Below, piece after piece: positions 8,477 through 16,535 of a stretch of 64,000 bases of DNA. Within the stretch, counting starts at the first letter, position 1; every line of letters starts with the position of its first letter. Source of the DNA: Mesorhizobium shangrilense (GTDB lineage: Bacteria > Pseudomonadota > Alphaproteobacteria > Rhizobiales > Rhizobiaceae); the NCBI RefSeq assembly GCF_028826155.1, contig NZ_JAQGPN010000001.1:1989501-2053500 (forward strand), in the 5' to 3' direction. The notes under the pieces are model-generated. The model was not told where the DNA came from. It saw only the letters and a program-made list of their open reading frames with translations, and ran no database searches. The position numbers were made by a program, and so were the translations under genes.

Positions 8477-9889
8477 ATGAGCGCAACCGACACCGTCCGC
8501 CGGCAGACGACCGCCATCCAGGAGCGCCTGGCGGGCAGCGTGCGGCCGTTGCGCCGGATGTGGCACCGCTTCTGGCGTCTCGTTTCCTTCTACATGCCGA
8601 AGCGCCTCTACGCGCGCTCACTGATCATCGTGATCGCCCCGATGATCCTGCTGCAGTCGGTGATCGCCTTCGTCTTCATGGAGCGACACTGGCAGACGGT
8701 CACGCAGCGCCTCTCGGAGGCGGTGACGCGCGACATCGCCGCGGTCGTCGACATGATCGATACCCTGCCGCCCGGCAGCGACTACTCGAACGTCATCCGG
8801 CTCGCCGGCGACCGGCTCGCGCTGAAGGTCGACATCCTGCCGGCCGACCCGTTGCCGGCGCCGGGGCCTAAACCGTTCTTCTCGATCCTCGACCGGGCGC
8901 TGTCGGCGGAGATCACCAAGCAGATCAACCGTCCGTTCTGGATCGACACGGTCGGCAACTCGAACATCATCGAGATCAGGGTGCAGATGGAGGGCAAGGT
9001 GCTGCGCGTCTTCGCGCGCCGCAGCCACGCCTACGCCCCGAACACCTACATCTTCCTCACCTGGATGGTTGGCACGTCGCTGGTGTTGCTGATGATCGCC
9101 ATCCCCTTCCTGCGCAACCAGATCAAGCCGATCCTGCAGCTTGCCGAAGCCGCCGAGAGTTTTGGCAAGGGGCGACCGACGCCGCCGGATTTCCGTCCGC
9201 GCGGCGCCGAGGAGGTGAAGCGCGCCGGCCTCGCCTTCATCCAGATGCGCGAGCGGATCGAGCGGCAGATCGAGCAGCGCACCGCCATGCTCACCGGCGT
9301 CAGCCACGATCTCAGGACCATCCTGACCCGCTTTCGGCTGCAGCTTGCGCTGGGCGGGAAGAAGGTGGACACGGCCGCGCTCAACGAAGACATCGACGAC
9401 ATGGAGTCCATGCTGGAAGGCTACCTGGCCTTCGCGCGCGGCGAGGCCCTGGAAGACACCGGCAGCCTGGACCTCGGGCTCCACTTCGACCGTCTCGCCG
9501 AAGAAGCGAAGCTGCGGGGACGCAGCCTGACCACGAGCATCGTCGGCGAGCCGGAAATCATCGTCAGGCCGCACGCGTTCGGCAGGCTTCTGGCCAACGT
9601 CACCGGCAACGCCTTCCGCTATGCGAAGACGGTCGCCGTTGCCGCGGTCCACAAGCGCGGCTGGCTGACGGTCACCATCGACGACGATGGCCCCGGCATT
9701 CCCGCGGAGCGTCGCGAAGACGTCTTCAAGCCCTTCGTACGGCTGGACGAGGCGCGCAACCAGGACGAAAGCGGCACCGGTCTCGGCCTCGCCATCGCCC
9801 GCGACATCGCCCGCAGCCATGGCGGCGACATCGCGCTGGACAACAGCCCGCTGGGTGGATTGCGCGCGGTGATCAGGGTGCCGGCGTAA
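8477..9889 (+). CDS. EnvZ-like sensor histidine kinase
   Basis: 470 aa. Two membrane segments (LIIVIAPMILLQSVIAFVFM, and IFLTWMVGTSLVLLMIAIPF) flank a periplasmic domain. Then come a HAMP linker, the H-box VSHDLRTILTRFRLQ with phospho-acceptor His277, and an ATPase domain with the N-box (NVTGNAFRYA), DDDGPGIP and GTGLGLAIARDI. GAGGAG precedes the ATG. It is third in the MarR / response-regulator operon and most likely phosphorylates the adjacent PetR-type regulator. The sensed signal is unknown. Confidence 0.92.
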   Translation: MSATDTVRRQTTAIQERLAGSVRPLRRMWHRFWRLVSFYMPKRLYARSLIIVIAPMILLQSVIAFVFMERHWQTVTQRLSEAVTRDIAAVVDMIDTLPPGSDYSNVIRLAGDRLALKVDILPADPLPAPGPKPFFSILDRALSAEITKQINRPFWIDTVGNSNIIEIRVQMEGKVLRVFARRSHAYAPNTYIFLTWMVGTSLVLLMIAIPFLRNQIKPILQLAEAAESFGKGRPTPPDFRPRGAEEVKRAGLAFIQMRERIERQIEQRTAMLTGVSHDLRTILTRFRLQLALGGKKVDTAALNEDIDDMESMLEGYLAFARGEALEDTGSLDLGLHFDRLAEEAKLRGRSLTTSIVGEPEIIVRPHAFGRLLANVTGNAFRYAKTVAVAAVHKRGWLTVTIDDDGPGIPAERREDVFKPFVRLDEARNQDESGTGLGLAIARDIARSHGGDIALDNSPLGGLRAVIRVPA

Positions 9890-9985
9890 GGGGAGCGGTC
9901 GTCGGTCGTTCCTGCCGAGGATGGTTGTCGGCGGTCTCGAACCGCCATTGAATGAAGTATGCGTTCCCGGTTCGGCTTCCCGAAC

Positions 9986-10261
9986 TCAGAACACGCCGAC
10001 GGCCAGGTGCCCCCAGGTTGCAAGCATGGCGAAGACGATCCCGGCCGCCGCGATCAGCCGTCCGGTCGTTGCGGGTAGCACCCTCCATGCAAGTTCCAGC
10101 GCTGCCCAGGCCCCGCCCAGCAGCAGAGCTGCGGCGACGAAGTCTTCCGGTCCCCATGCCACTTCGTCGGTGAATTGCATGGCGACCAGGGGCGCCAACA
10201 GCACGGCCGCGCCAATTGTCAGGAGGATACGCCGCCGGGAACGGGACGGATTTCCATGCAT
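9986..10261 (-). CDS. Small membrane protein, unknown function
   Basis: About 91 aa with three hydrophobic segments (ILLTIGAAVLLAPLVAMQF, FVAAALLLGGAWAALELAW and LIAAAGIVFAMLATWGHLAV). The layout resembles small three-helix inner-membrane proteins, and I do not recognise the family. A GTG at 10285 is an alternative start, but ATG 10261 has GCGGAG upstream. Confidence 0.6.
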   Translation of the reverse strand: MHGNPSRSRRRILLTIGAAVLLAPLVAMQFTDEVAWGPEDFVAAALLLGGAWAALELAWRVLPATTGRLIAAAGIVFAMLATWGHLAVGVF

Positions 10262-10432
10262 GCGCGTCACGGGCTCCGCTTCCACCGATGCGTGGAATGA
10301 GCCGCCAGTCTGGCGATTGTGTGTCGGCGCGGGTAGGCGAGGGCACTCTGCAAGATGCCCTGGAAGCTCAACGCGGCCCGCAGGGCGCCGCCCGCGGCGG
10401 AGGCAAACCAGTCCAAGGGTGGATGCGGGCGC

Positions 10433-10831
10433 TCAGCTTCCCGCGTACTGCTCGTCGCTGACCTTCTCCATCCAGTCCGCGGTGACCCCATCAAGCGCCT
10501 CCTGCATCGCCAGATGCGTCATGGCCGTCTTGGGTCCGGCGCCGTGCCAGTGCTTTTCGCCCGGAGCGAAGGAGACGACGTCTCCCGCCCTGATCTCCCG
10601 GATCGGCTCGCCGGCGGTCTGGACGAGACCTGCGCCGGACATGACATAGAGCGTCTGGCCGAGCGGGTGCGTGTGCCAGGCCGTGCGCGCGCCGGGCTCG
10701 AAGCTGACCATGACGGCGCGCAGCCGGGCAGGGGCTTCCTTCTCGATCACGGGCGTCTGCAGGACGCGTCCCGTAAAATAGTTTTCCGGGGCCTGGATCG
10801 TGGCGACGCTGCCGCAGGGGATGATCTTCAT
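10433..10831 (-). CDS. Cupin-domain protein
   Basis: 132 aa, a single beta-barrel cupin. Motif 1 (ARTAWHTHPLGQTLYVMSGAG) supplies two histidines and motif 2 (PGEKHWHGAGP) another, the usual metal site. It belongs to the (R)-mandelonitrile lyase-like / carboxymuconolactone-associated cupin group by look; the substrate is unknown. It is a stand-alone gene. Confidence 0.85.
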   Translation of the reverse strand: MKIIPCGSVATIQAPENYFTGRVLQTPVIEKEAPARLRAVMVSFEPGARTAWHTHPLGQTLYVMSGAGLVQTAGEPIREIRAGDVVSFAPGEKHWHGAGPKTAMTHLAMQEALDGVTADWMEKVSDEQYAGS

Positions 10832-11165
10832 CGGGATGTCCTCGGAGTGGGTTGGACGTTCGCCCACCTTACCGCAGCCGCTGCGATGCGGCATCCCCGT
10901 TTGCCGCTTCCGCTGCTGGAAGAACATCGCGGTCGCGATCGCCCAACGCAGATGCGCGTCAGTCGCTAATGGAATTACCCCCACCCCTAACCCCTCCTCA
11001 CAAGGGGGAGGCGACTCGGTTGCATCGCGCCCGGCGTCAATCGTCGACGGGCATGCGCGGCCACAAGATCCCCTCCCCCTTGTGGGGAGGGGTAGGGGTG
11101 GGGGTAAATGCCGTCCAAATCGCTTGCCGATTGCCCTGCACGCGAATGCCGCCCTGCGACGCAAA
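10832..11165. other. Intergenic region carrying a palindromic repeat element
   Basis: No gene is seen. It is dominated by the large inverted repeat at 10976-11106, followed by the terminator of the MHS transporter. Confidence 0.6.
10976..11106. repeat. Intergenic inverted-repeat element (rhizobial type), copy 1
   Basis: The left arm (10976-11011) starts taccccccacccc-like and ends with cacaagggggagg. The right arm (11070-11106) is nearly its reverse complement, leaving about 58 bases between. A related element with the same arms occurs at 60785-60986. It lacks coding potential and looks like a miniature mobile or RNA-hairpin repeat of the kind abundant in Mesorhizobium-like genomes. Confidence 0.75.
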
Positions 11166-11190
11166 ACGCCCGGCGGTTTCCCGCCGGGCG
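11160..11190 (-). terminator. Terminator of the MHS transporter gene
   Basis: A perfect 10-bp stem CGCCCGGCGG/CCGCCGGGCG (11167-11176 with 11181-11190) has a 4-base loop. On the minus strand it is followed by TTTTGC. Confidence 0.8.
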
Positions 11191-11213
11191 CAACGTTTCG
11201 GATGACGGTCCTG

Positions 11214-13100
11214 CTACTCCTTGGCGTGCAGATCCGTGCCCAGCGTGTCCTTCACGAAGAGCATGCCGATGATGAGCGACATGGCCGCGATCGCGATCGG
11301 GTACCAGAGGCCGTAGTAGATGTCGCCGCGGGCCGCGCTCATGGCGAACACGGTTGCCGGAAGCAGGCCGCCGAACCAGCCGTTGCCGATGTGGTAGGGC
11401 AGCGACATGCCGGTGTAGCGGATGCGGGTCGGGAACATCTCGACCAGGATCGCCGCGATCGGCCCGTAGACCATGGTCACGTAGACGACCAGGATGAACA
11501 GGATGGCGATGATCATCGTCCAGTTCACTTGGGCCGGGTCGGCCACCATCTTGAACGCGCCGGCGCCCGGAACCGTAAAGACAGCGATCTCGGTCGCGCC
11601 GGCGGCTTCCTCGGCCGTGATCAGCTTGTCCTTGATCGCCTGCTCGACGGGGACCATCGTCTTATCGCCGCCACGGATCGCCGCGGCGTCGAGTGCGAGC
11701 TTCGGATTGGCCGCGACGAGTGCGTCGAGCTTCTGATCGGCAACCTTCACCGGATCGCGGACGAGCGGATAGCCGCCGTCCTGAAGCGCGATGTTCACCG
11801 CCTTCGCGAAGGCCGCCTCCTTGGCCTTGGCGTCGTCGCCGGCGGCGACGGCGTCGAAGGACTCGACCGTCTCGTTGCCGATCGTGACCGTGGCCGGTGT
11901 GCCCGGCGCCGCCGTGGCGACGACGTCATAGGGAACCGAGTTGCGGGTCAGGAACGAGGTTGCGATGTCGCACGAGGTGGTGAACTTGGCGGTGCCGGTC
12001 GGGTTGAACTGGAACCGGCAGTCGCCTGGAGCGGCAGTAACGGTCGCCCGCACGTTCTCCTGCGCGGTGGCAAGGGCCGGATTGGCAGCCCAGGTCAGCG
12101 CCTTGAACAGCGGGAAGTAGGTGACGATCGCGAGCGCCAGGCCGGCCATGATGATCGGCTTGCGTCCGACCTTGTCGGACAGCCAACCGAATATCACGAA
12201 GAAGATCGTGCCGAGCGCGAGCGAGATCGCGATCATGATGTTGACCGACACGGCGTCGACCTTCAGCACGTTCTGCAGGAAGAACAGCGCGTAGAACTGG
12301 CCGGAGTACCACACCACGGCCTGGCCGGCGGTCAGGCCGAACAGCGCCAGCAGCGCGATCCTGGCGTTCTTCCACTGGCCGAAGGCTTCCGTCAGCGGCG
12401 CCTTGGAGCCCTTGCCCTCTTCCTTCATGCGCTGGAAGGTCGGCGACTCGTTGAGCGACAGCCGGATCCAGACCGAGATGCCGAGCAGCACGACAGACAC
12501 CAGGAACGGGATGCGCCAGCCCCAGGCCGCGAAGTCCTCCTTCGACATCATGCCCTGGATGAGCAGGATGACGACCAGCGACAGGAACAGGCCGAGCGTC
12601 GCTGTCGTCTGGATCCACGACGTGTAGTAGCCGCGGCGGTCGTCGGGCGCGTGCTCGGCGACATAGGTCGCAGCGCCGCCATACTCGCCGCCGAGCGCCA
12701 GGCCCTGCAGCATGCGAAGCACGATCAGGATGATCGGCGCGGCGATGCCCCAGGTCGCGGAGCCGGGCAGCAGGCCGACCAGGAATGTCGACAGACCCAT
12801 GATCATGATGGTGACGAGGAAGGTGTACTTGCGGCCGACGAGGTCGCCGATGCGGCCGAAGACGAGCGCGCCGAACGGGCGCACCAGGAAGCCCGCGGCG
12901 AAGGCGAGCAGCGCGAAGATGTTGCGCGTCGCTTCAGGGTAGGAGCTGAAGAAGGCCGCGCCGATGAAGGCGGCCAACGAGCCGTAGAGATAGAAGTCGT
13001 ACCACTCGAAGACTGTGCCGAGCGAGGAGGCGAAGATGACCTTCTTCTCCTCCCGCGTCATGCCGCGGCGGGTCTGGCCTGCGGCGGTTGCAATTGACAT
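11214..13100 (-). CDS. MHS-family MFS transporter with a large extracytoplasmic insertion
   Basis: 628 aa, a metabolite:H+ symporter of the MFS (sugar-porter-like motifs FGRIGDLVGRKYTFL and FGWLSDKVGRKP; family opening SSLGTVFEWYDFYLYG). A normal MHS protein has about 430-450 aa. Here residues roughly 338-525 form an extra hydrophilic segment between membrane helices, containing Cys361 and Cys377, after which the last helices resume (NWTMIIAILFILVVYVTMVYG). AGGACAG precedes the ATG. The substrate is probably a small organic acid or osmolyte, but not readable. A monocistronic unit with its own terminator. Confidence 0.9.
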   Translation of the reverse strand: MSIATAAGQTRRGMTREEKKVIFASSLGTVFEWYDFYLYGSLAAFIGAAFFSSYPEATRNIFALLAFAAGFLVRPFGALVFGRIGDLVGRKYTFLVTIMIMGLSTFLVGLLPGSATWGIAAPIILIVLRMLQGLALGGEYGGAATYVAEHAPDDRRGYYTSWIQTTATLGLFLSLVVILLIQGMMSKEDFAAWGWRIPFLVSVVLLGISVWIRLSLNESPTFQRMKEEGKGSKAPLTEAFGQWKNARIALLALFGLTAGQAVVWYSGQFYALFFLQNVLKVDAVSVNIMIAISLALGTIFFVIFGWLSDKVGRKPIIMAGLALAIVTYFPLFKALTWAANPALATAQENVRATVTAAPGDCRFQFNPTGTAKFTTSCDIATSFLTRNSVPYDVVATAAPGTPATVTIGNETVESFDAVAAGDDAKAKEAAFAKAVNIALQDGGYPLVRDPVKVADQKLDALVAANPKLALDAAAIRGGDKTMVPVEQAIKDKLITAEEAAGATEIAVFTVPGAGAFKMVADPAQVNWTMIIAILFILVVYVTMVYGPIAAILVEMFPTRIRYTGMSLPYHIGNGWFGGLLPATVFAMSAARGDIYYGLWYPIAIAAMSLIIGMLFVKDTLGTDLHAKE

Positions 13101-13230
13101 TTTCTGTCCTCCCCAGATTTGCCATGCATTCGGCGCGCGACGAGCGCAGCCGATGCTTAGGTGCACCCGGCCAGCCTAGCGATTCTCGGGAAGAACAAAT
13201 ATCGATGCTTTGGGATTATGACCTTAGTCT

Positions 13231-13258
13231 AATGAGGCCGCGCGGGCGCGGCCTCATT
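13231..13258. terminator. Strong hairpin between a small RHH gene and the MHS gene
   Basis: AATGAGGCCGCGC (13231-13243) and its complement (13246-13258) form a near-perfect stem. No T-run follows on either strand, so termination is not certain. Confidence 0.45.
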
Positions 13259-13277
13259 CATCTGCGGGACCGCGATC

Positions 13278-13448
13278 TCAGGCGGCTTTATCCTTGATAT
13301 CATGGAGATAGCCGTGCTCGCGCAGCCAGCGCGCGAGCACCAGTTCGACCAGCGACGAGACCGAGCGATGGTCCTCCTTCGCCGCCTTGACAAGCGCCTC
13401 CTTGATGTCGCGCTCGATGCGGAAGCCGAGGGGATGTGTCTTGGACAT
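13278..13448 (-). CDS. Ribbon-helix-helix-like small protein
   Basis: 56 aa. A short beta segment (LGFRIERDIKEALVKAA) is followed by two helices (RSVSSLVELVLARWLREHG), the pattern of Arc/MetJ-type DNA-binding proteins or antitoxins. GGAGGACACC in front of the ATG at 13448 fixes the start, although the frame is open to 13517. No toxin gene sits next to it, so it may be a lone regulator. Confidence 0.65.
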   Translation of the reverse strand: MSKTHPLGFRIERDIKEALVKAAKEDHRSVSSLVELVLARWLREHGYLHDIKDKAA

Positions 13449-13563
13449 GGTGTCCTCCGATAGTGACGTCATCTGCCATCGTGGCGGAACATTCCGCGGC
13501 AAATGAAGAGATTCCAATCAGGTTGGGGCAGTCTGGAAGCGGCTTCCGCTTCGGCGGGCCGCG

Positions 13564-13926
13564 TCAGGCGACGATTGGTGGCGCGCGAGAGTTGAACCCG
13601 GCCTGCGGTTGCTCGTCCAGGCACTGCCAAACCCAAATGCAGCCGGCATTTGCAGCCTTGCCGGCATCCTTGATGCCGCAGGCGGCGCCGTCCTCGTCCC
13701 CGTCGAGGCAAGGCTCGATCTCGGCGACGGCCAGGCTCGGCGCCACATCCGGCTCGGAGGCGACGACCTGGACCTGGGACGTAGAGCAGTTCTCCGCATT
13801 CTTGGCGAAGCAATCGGCCTGGGCCAGTCCAAGCTTGGCGAAGCGGGAGAACTCCCCGAATGCGGGGGCGAACTCGGCCAGCGACAGCGCAGCGAACAGC
13901 CACAGCGCCACGCGCATGAGCGACAT
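13564..13926 (-). CDS. Putative secreted cysteine-containing protein, unknown function
   Basis: About 120 aa with an N-terminal hydrophobic signal-like segment (MRVALWLFAALSLAEFAPAFG). The mature part has six cysteines (DCFAKNAENCS, EPCLDGDEDGAACG, GCIWVWQC), which would suit disulfides in the periplasm. Either ATG 13926 or an upstream Met (13968) could start it. I do not recognise the family; the call rests on the signal peptide and cysteine pattern. Confidence 0.5.
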   Translation of the reverse strand: MSLMRVALWLFAALSLAEFAPAFGEFSRFAKLGLAQADCFAKNAENCSTSQVQVVASEPDVAPSLAVAEIEPCLDGDEDGAACGIKDAGKAANAGCIWVWQCLDEQPQAGFNSRAPPIVA

Positions 13927-14104
13927 CGAGCCGGCTCTGCTCCTCGGGGCTGGTTGTGGGTCCATCAAACCTTCGGTGCTCTCATGGCCTGCCGAAGTCT
14001 AGTCTGCACTTTCCAGTCAAATCAATACGGATAATGAGATTGTCGTAATGCGCGTCCGGGCGACGTCGCCCGGCGACACGTTCGCGCCAAGCGCGGATGG
14101 CCTT

Positions 14105-14464
14105 CTAGAACAGCCGCCCGCCGTCCGGAACCCTGCGCTCGATGGCGCCCAGGACGACTTCGCCGTCCTCGTCGGGAAATCCCAGGGTCAGCACCTCCGA
14201 CATGAACTTGCCGATCTGGCGCGGCGGAAAGTTCACCACGGCGAACACCTGCCGGCCGATCAGGGCCTCTGGCTCGTAATGTCTGGTGATCTGCGCCGAG
14301 GAGCGCTTGACGCCGATCGCCGGGCCGAAGTCGATCTTCAGCTTGAACGCCGGCTTGCGGGCTTCCGGATAAGGCTCGGCTTCCACGATCGTGCCGGCGC
14401 GGATGTCGACCTTGTCGAAATCGGCAAACGAGATCTCCGGCTTGCGTTCGGTCGAGATGCCCAT
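14105..14464 (-). CDS. csaA: CsaA-type tRNA-binding / export-chaperone protein
   Basis: 119 aa, a single OB-fold tRNA-binding domain related to the C-terminal domain of MetRS and to Arc1p/EMAP II. It contains [20 protein letters not shown], the [19 protein letters not shown] segment and [20 protein letters not shown], which define CsaA. In Bacillus CsaA has chaperone and export activity. The YbjN-domain gene lies just upstream on the same strand (6-base gap), so the two probably form an operon. Confidence 0.92.
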   Translation of the reverse strand: MGISTERKPEISFADFDKVDIRAGTIVEAEPYPEARKPAFKLKIDFGPAIGVKRSSAQITRHYEPEALIGRQVFAVVNFPPRQIGKFMSEVLTLGFPDEDGEVVLGAIERRVPDGGRLF

Positions 14465-14470
14465 GCCGTG

Positions 14471-14971
14471 TCAGGCGCTGCCGTGGGTTTCAAACAGTGC
14501 GCTGGCGAGCGCATCCTTGGCCGACGTGCCCGACCACACCACGAACTGGAAAGCCTGGAAGTAGCATTCGCAGGCTTCGAGCGCGTTGGTGAGCAGGCCC
14601 TCGACCTGCTTGCTCGTCGGCTCGGCGCCGCCTGCCAGGAGAAGCGACTGGCGGAACATGATCGCGCCCTCCTGTTCCCAGAGATCGAAATGCCCGAACA
14701 GCATCTGCTCGTTGATCATCGAGAGCAGCCGCATCACTTCCAGCGCGCGCCCGTCGGGCACCTTGAGGTCGAAGGCGCAGGCCAGATGAAGCGCCTCGAA
14801 GTCCTCCATCCAGGAGAACGACACCTCGTATTCCGTCCACAGCCCGGTCACGGTGATCGATATCTCGTCGTCGCCGCTGCGCTCGAACGACCAGTCGTTC
14901 GTGTTGGCGACCTGCTCGATTACGTCGACCGGATGAATTTCTCGCGACGCTTCGAGTTCCAGCAGTTCCAT
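14471..14971 (-). CDS. YbjN-domain protein
   Basis: 166 aa, a type III secretion chaperone-like fold as in E. coli YbjN. Characteristic pieces are the acidic N-terminus, WSFERSGDDEISITVTG, LHLACAFDLKVP, and the MINEQMLFGHFDLWEQEGAIMFR block. A soluble protein whose role is poorly known; E. coli YbjN affects motility and stress tolerance. ATG 14971 is chosen because homologues start with a similar MELLELE-type sequence, although the frame is open to 15121. It is upstream of csaA. Confidence 0.85.
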   Translation of the reverse strand: MELLELEASREIHPVDVIEQVANTNDWSFERSGDDEISITVTGLWTEYEVSFSWMEDFEALHLACAFDLKVPDGRALEVMRLLSMINEQMLFGHFDLWEQEGAIMFRQSLLLAGGAEPTSKQVEGLLTNALEACECYFQAFQFVVWSGTSAKDALASALFETHGSA

Positions 14972-15294
14972 GATCCCGATCCCTGTCGTTCTGGAATCGC
15001 AAATTGCGACTCCGAAGCAAGACGCCTCACAAACGCGCACCCCACCCATTGAGTTGGCGGGAGGCCTTTTGTGTCCCCGGGCCTGCCCGTTGCCTCCGCA
15101 CCTGATCCGTTTCCGAATCATGCAGCAAATTCAGTGTATTGATGCAGAGTCGGCTGACCAGCCCCTTTTTCGGAAAGGGCTGCCGGACATGTGGAAATCG
15201 GACCCCGGCTAAAAGCCCGACTGGCATGTAAGGGATTCACGTCACAGGGTTTTCGGGATCGGCGCCCTGTGGACAACACGGTTAAGATTTTTAA
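14972..15294. other. Intergenic region without a recognised gene
   Basis: Between ybjN and ubiK, both on the minus strand. It holds a 9-bp hairpin with one bulge (15159-15182, CAGCCCC...GGGCTG) and presumably the ybjN promoter. I see no RNA gene. Confidence 0.4.
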
Positions 15295-15627
15295 CTATTT
15301 CTTGGGAGCGGCCCGGCTGGATCGCTTCGCGGCGGCCTCCGGCGCGTCCGCACCCGGGGCTTGCGCGCTTCCCTGCTGCGCCGCGAGTTGCGCCTCGAGC
15401 GCATCGATGCGCGCGGCGAGCTTCTGGTTTTCCGCACGGGCCTTGGCAGCCATCTCGCGAACCGCCTCGAACTCTTCCCGCTGGACGATGTCCATCGAGT
15501 TGAGCATGCGCTCCGCCTGCGCCCGGAAGGCCGTCTCCACCTCACGGCGGACGCCCTGGGCCGCGCCGGCGGCGTCGGTCATCAGTTTCGCGAATTCGTC
15601 GAGAATGCGGTTGGGTCCGTTCGACAT
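15295..15627 (-). CDS. ubiK: Ubiquinone biosynthesis accessory factor UbiK
   Basis: 110 aa. It begins NRILDEFAKLMTDAAGAAQGV, followed by a coiled coil (FRAQAERMLNSMDIVQREEF and ALEAQLAAQQG), the BMFP/UbiK layout. UbiK helps assemble the late ubiquinone (Ubi) enzyme complex. The C-terminal tail is Ala/Lys-rich and ends APKK. Single gene; in many relatives ubiK sits close to lgt, but here they are 13 kb apart. Confidence 0.9.
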   Translation of the reverse strand: MSNGPNRILDEFAKLMTDAAGAAQGVRREVETAFRAQAERMLNSMDIVQREEFEAVREMAAKARAENQKLAARIDALEAQLAAQQGSAQAPGADAPEAAAKRSSRAAPKK

Positions 15628-15853
15628 GGGGCGTACTCCGAAAGCTCACTTCGAGGTAGGCAAGCAGGCGGCGGAATGCAAGCGGAAACCGGCCGCTGCG
15701 ACCCGCGCCGGAAGCGCGCTCGCCGATGGCGGAACCAGCGTGCGCCGATGTCGGTTGTGGGCAGAAGCTTGCAACGGCTGGTATTGATTCTGCAGCGGGA
15801 ATCGCGAGGATCGAGCCAGGGACGAGCCGAGCTTTCGCGGAGAGAAGGGTCAC

Positions 15854-16387
15854 ATGGGATTCCTGCCATCGATACGGGCGCGCACGCGCGCGCTGCTCCT
15901 GTTCTTCGTCGTCGCCTTGTCCGCCTGTACGGTGGTCGTGGACGATGACGCCGGCCCGATCCGGCCCGGCCCCGGACCCATCTGCACCCGCGAATACGAC
16001 CCGGTCTGCGCACAGCGCGGCGGCGATCGCCAGACCTTCGCCAATGCCTGCATGGCCGACCGGTCTGGCTACCGAGTCGTCAGCCGCGGCGAATGCCGGC
16101 GCGGCGGCGGCGTTGGGGGCGGGCGGTTCTGCACCCAGCAATACGATCCGGTCTGCGCGGAACGTCGCGGCAATCGCCAGACGTTCGGCAATTCCTGCCT
16201 AGCCGAGCAGGCCGGCTACCGCATCGTCAGCGACGGCGAGTGCCGGCGCGGTGGCGATCGCGATCGCTTCTGCACCCGCGAGTATGCGCCGGTCTGCGCG
16301 CGCCGCGGCGGCCAGATAAGAACGTTCCCGAACTCCTGCGAGGCGGATGTGGCCGGCTTCAGGATCCTCCGCGACGGACCCTGCTGA
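15854..16387 (+). CDS. Lipoprotein with three tandem Kazal-like protease-inhibitor domains
   Basis: 177 aa. A signal peptide ends in a lipobox (ALSAC, Cys25), followed by three repeats each with four cysteines at identical spacing: Cys44/52/66/81, Cys93/101/115/130 and Cys140/148/162/177. Each repeat reads roughly C-T-x-x-Y-x-P-V-C ... F-x-N-x-C ... G-[YF]-R-[IV] ... G-x-C, the Kazal-type serine protease inhibitor pattern. It is expected at the outer membrane or periplasmic face, where it could block serine proteases. Arg-Gly linkers separate the domains. Confidence 0.85.
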   Translation: MGFLPSIRARTRALLLFFVVALSACTVVVDDDAGPIRPGPGPICTREYDPVCAQRGGDRQTFANACMADRSGYRVVSRGECRRGGGVGGGRFCTQQYDPVCAERRGNRQTFGNSCLAEQAGYRIVSDGECRRGGDRDRFCTREYAPVCARRGGQIRTFPNSCEADVAGFRILRDGPC

Positions 16388-16535
16388 CGGTTGGGCTCGG
16401 ACCGGCGACCGAGGCGGCGGGGCGGCTCTGCACAACGCTGCTCCTGCCAGCCTGTTGTCAGGAGCCGCCGCGCGTGCGCCGCCGATCGCGCGCCCCGCCC
16501 TTTCCATTCGCGTCGGCTGTGACCATATTCGGCCC

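Noticed and set aside
8618..9820. 400-codon frame antisense to the histidine kinase
   Set aside because: Composition typical of a GC-driven shadow frame; the kinase on the other strand has all motifs.
10800..13097. 765-codon open frame on the plus strand
   Set aside because: It is antisense to the MHS transporter, has a low-complexity Arg/Asp/Gly-rich product and no domain; high GC keeps the frame open.
15027..15227. Possible RNA or small gene between ybjN and ubiK
   Set aside because: Only a bulged hairpin is seen; no promoter-terminator pair or family signal.
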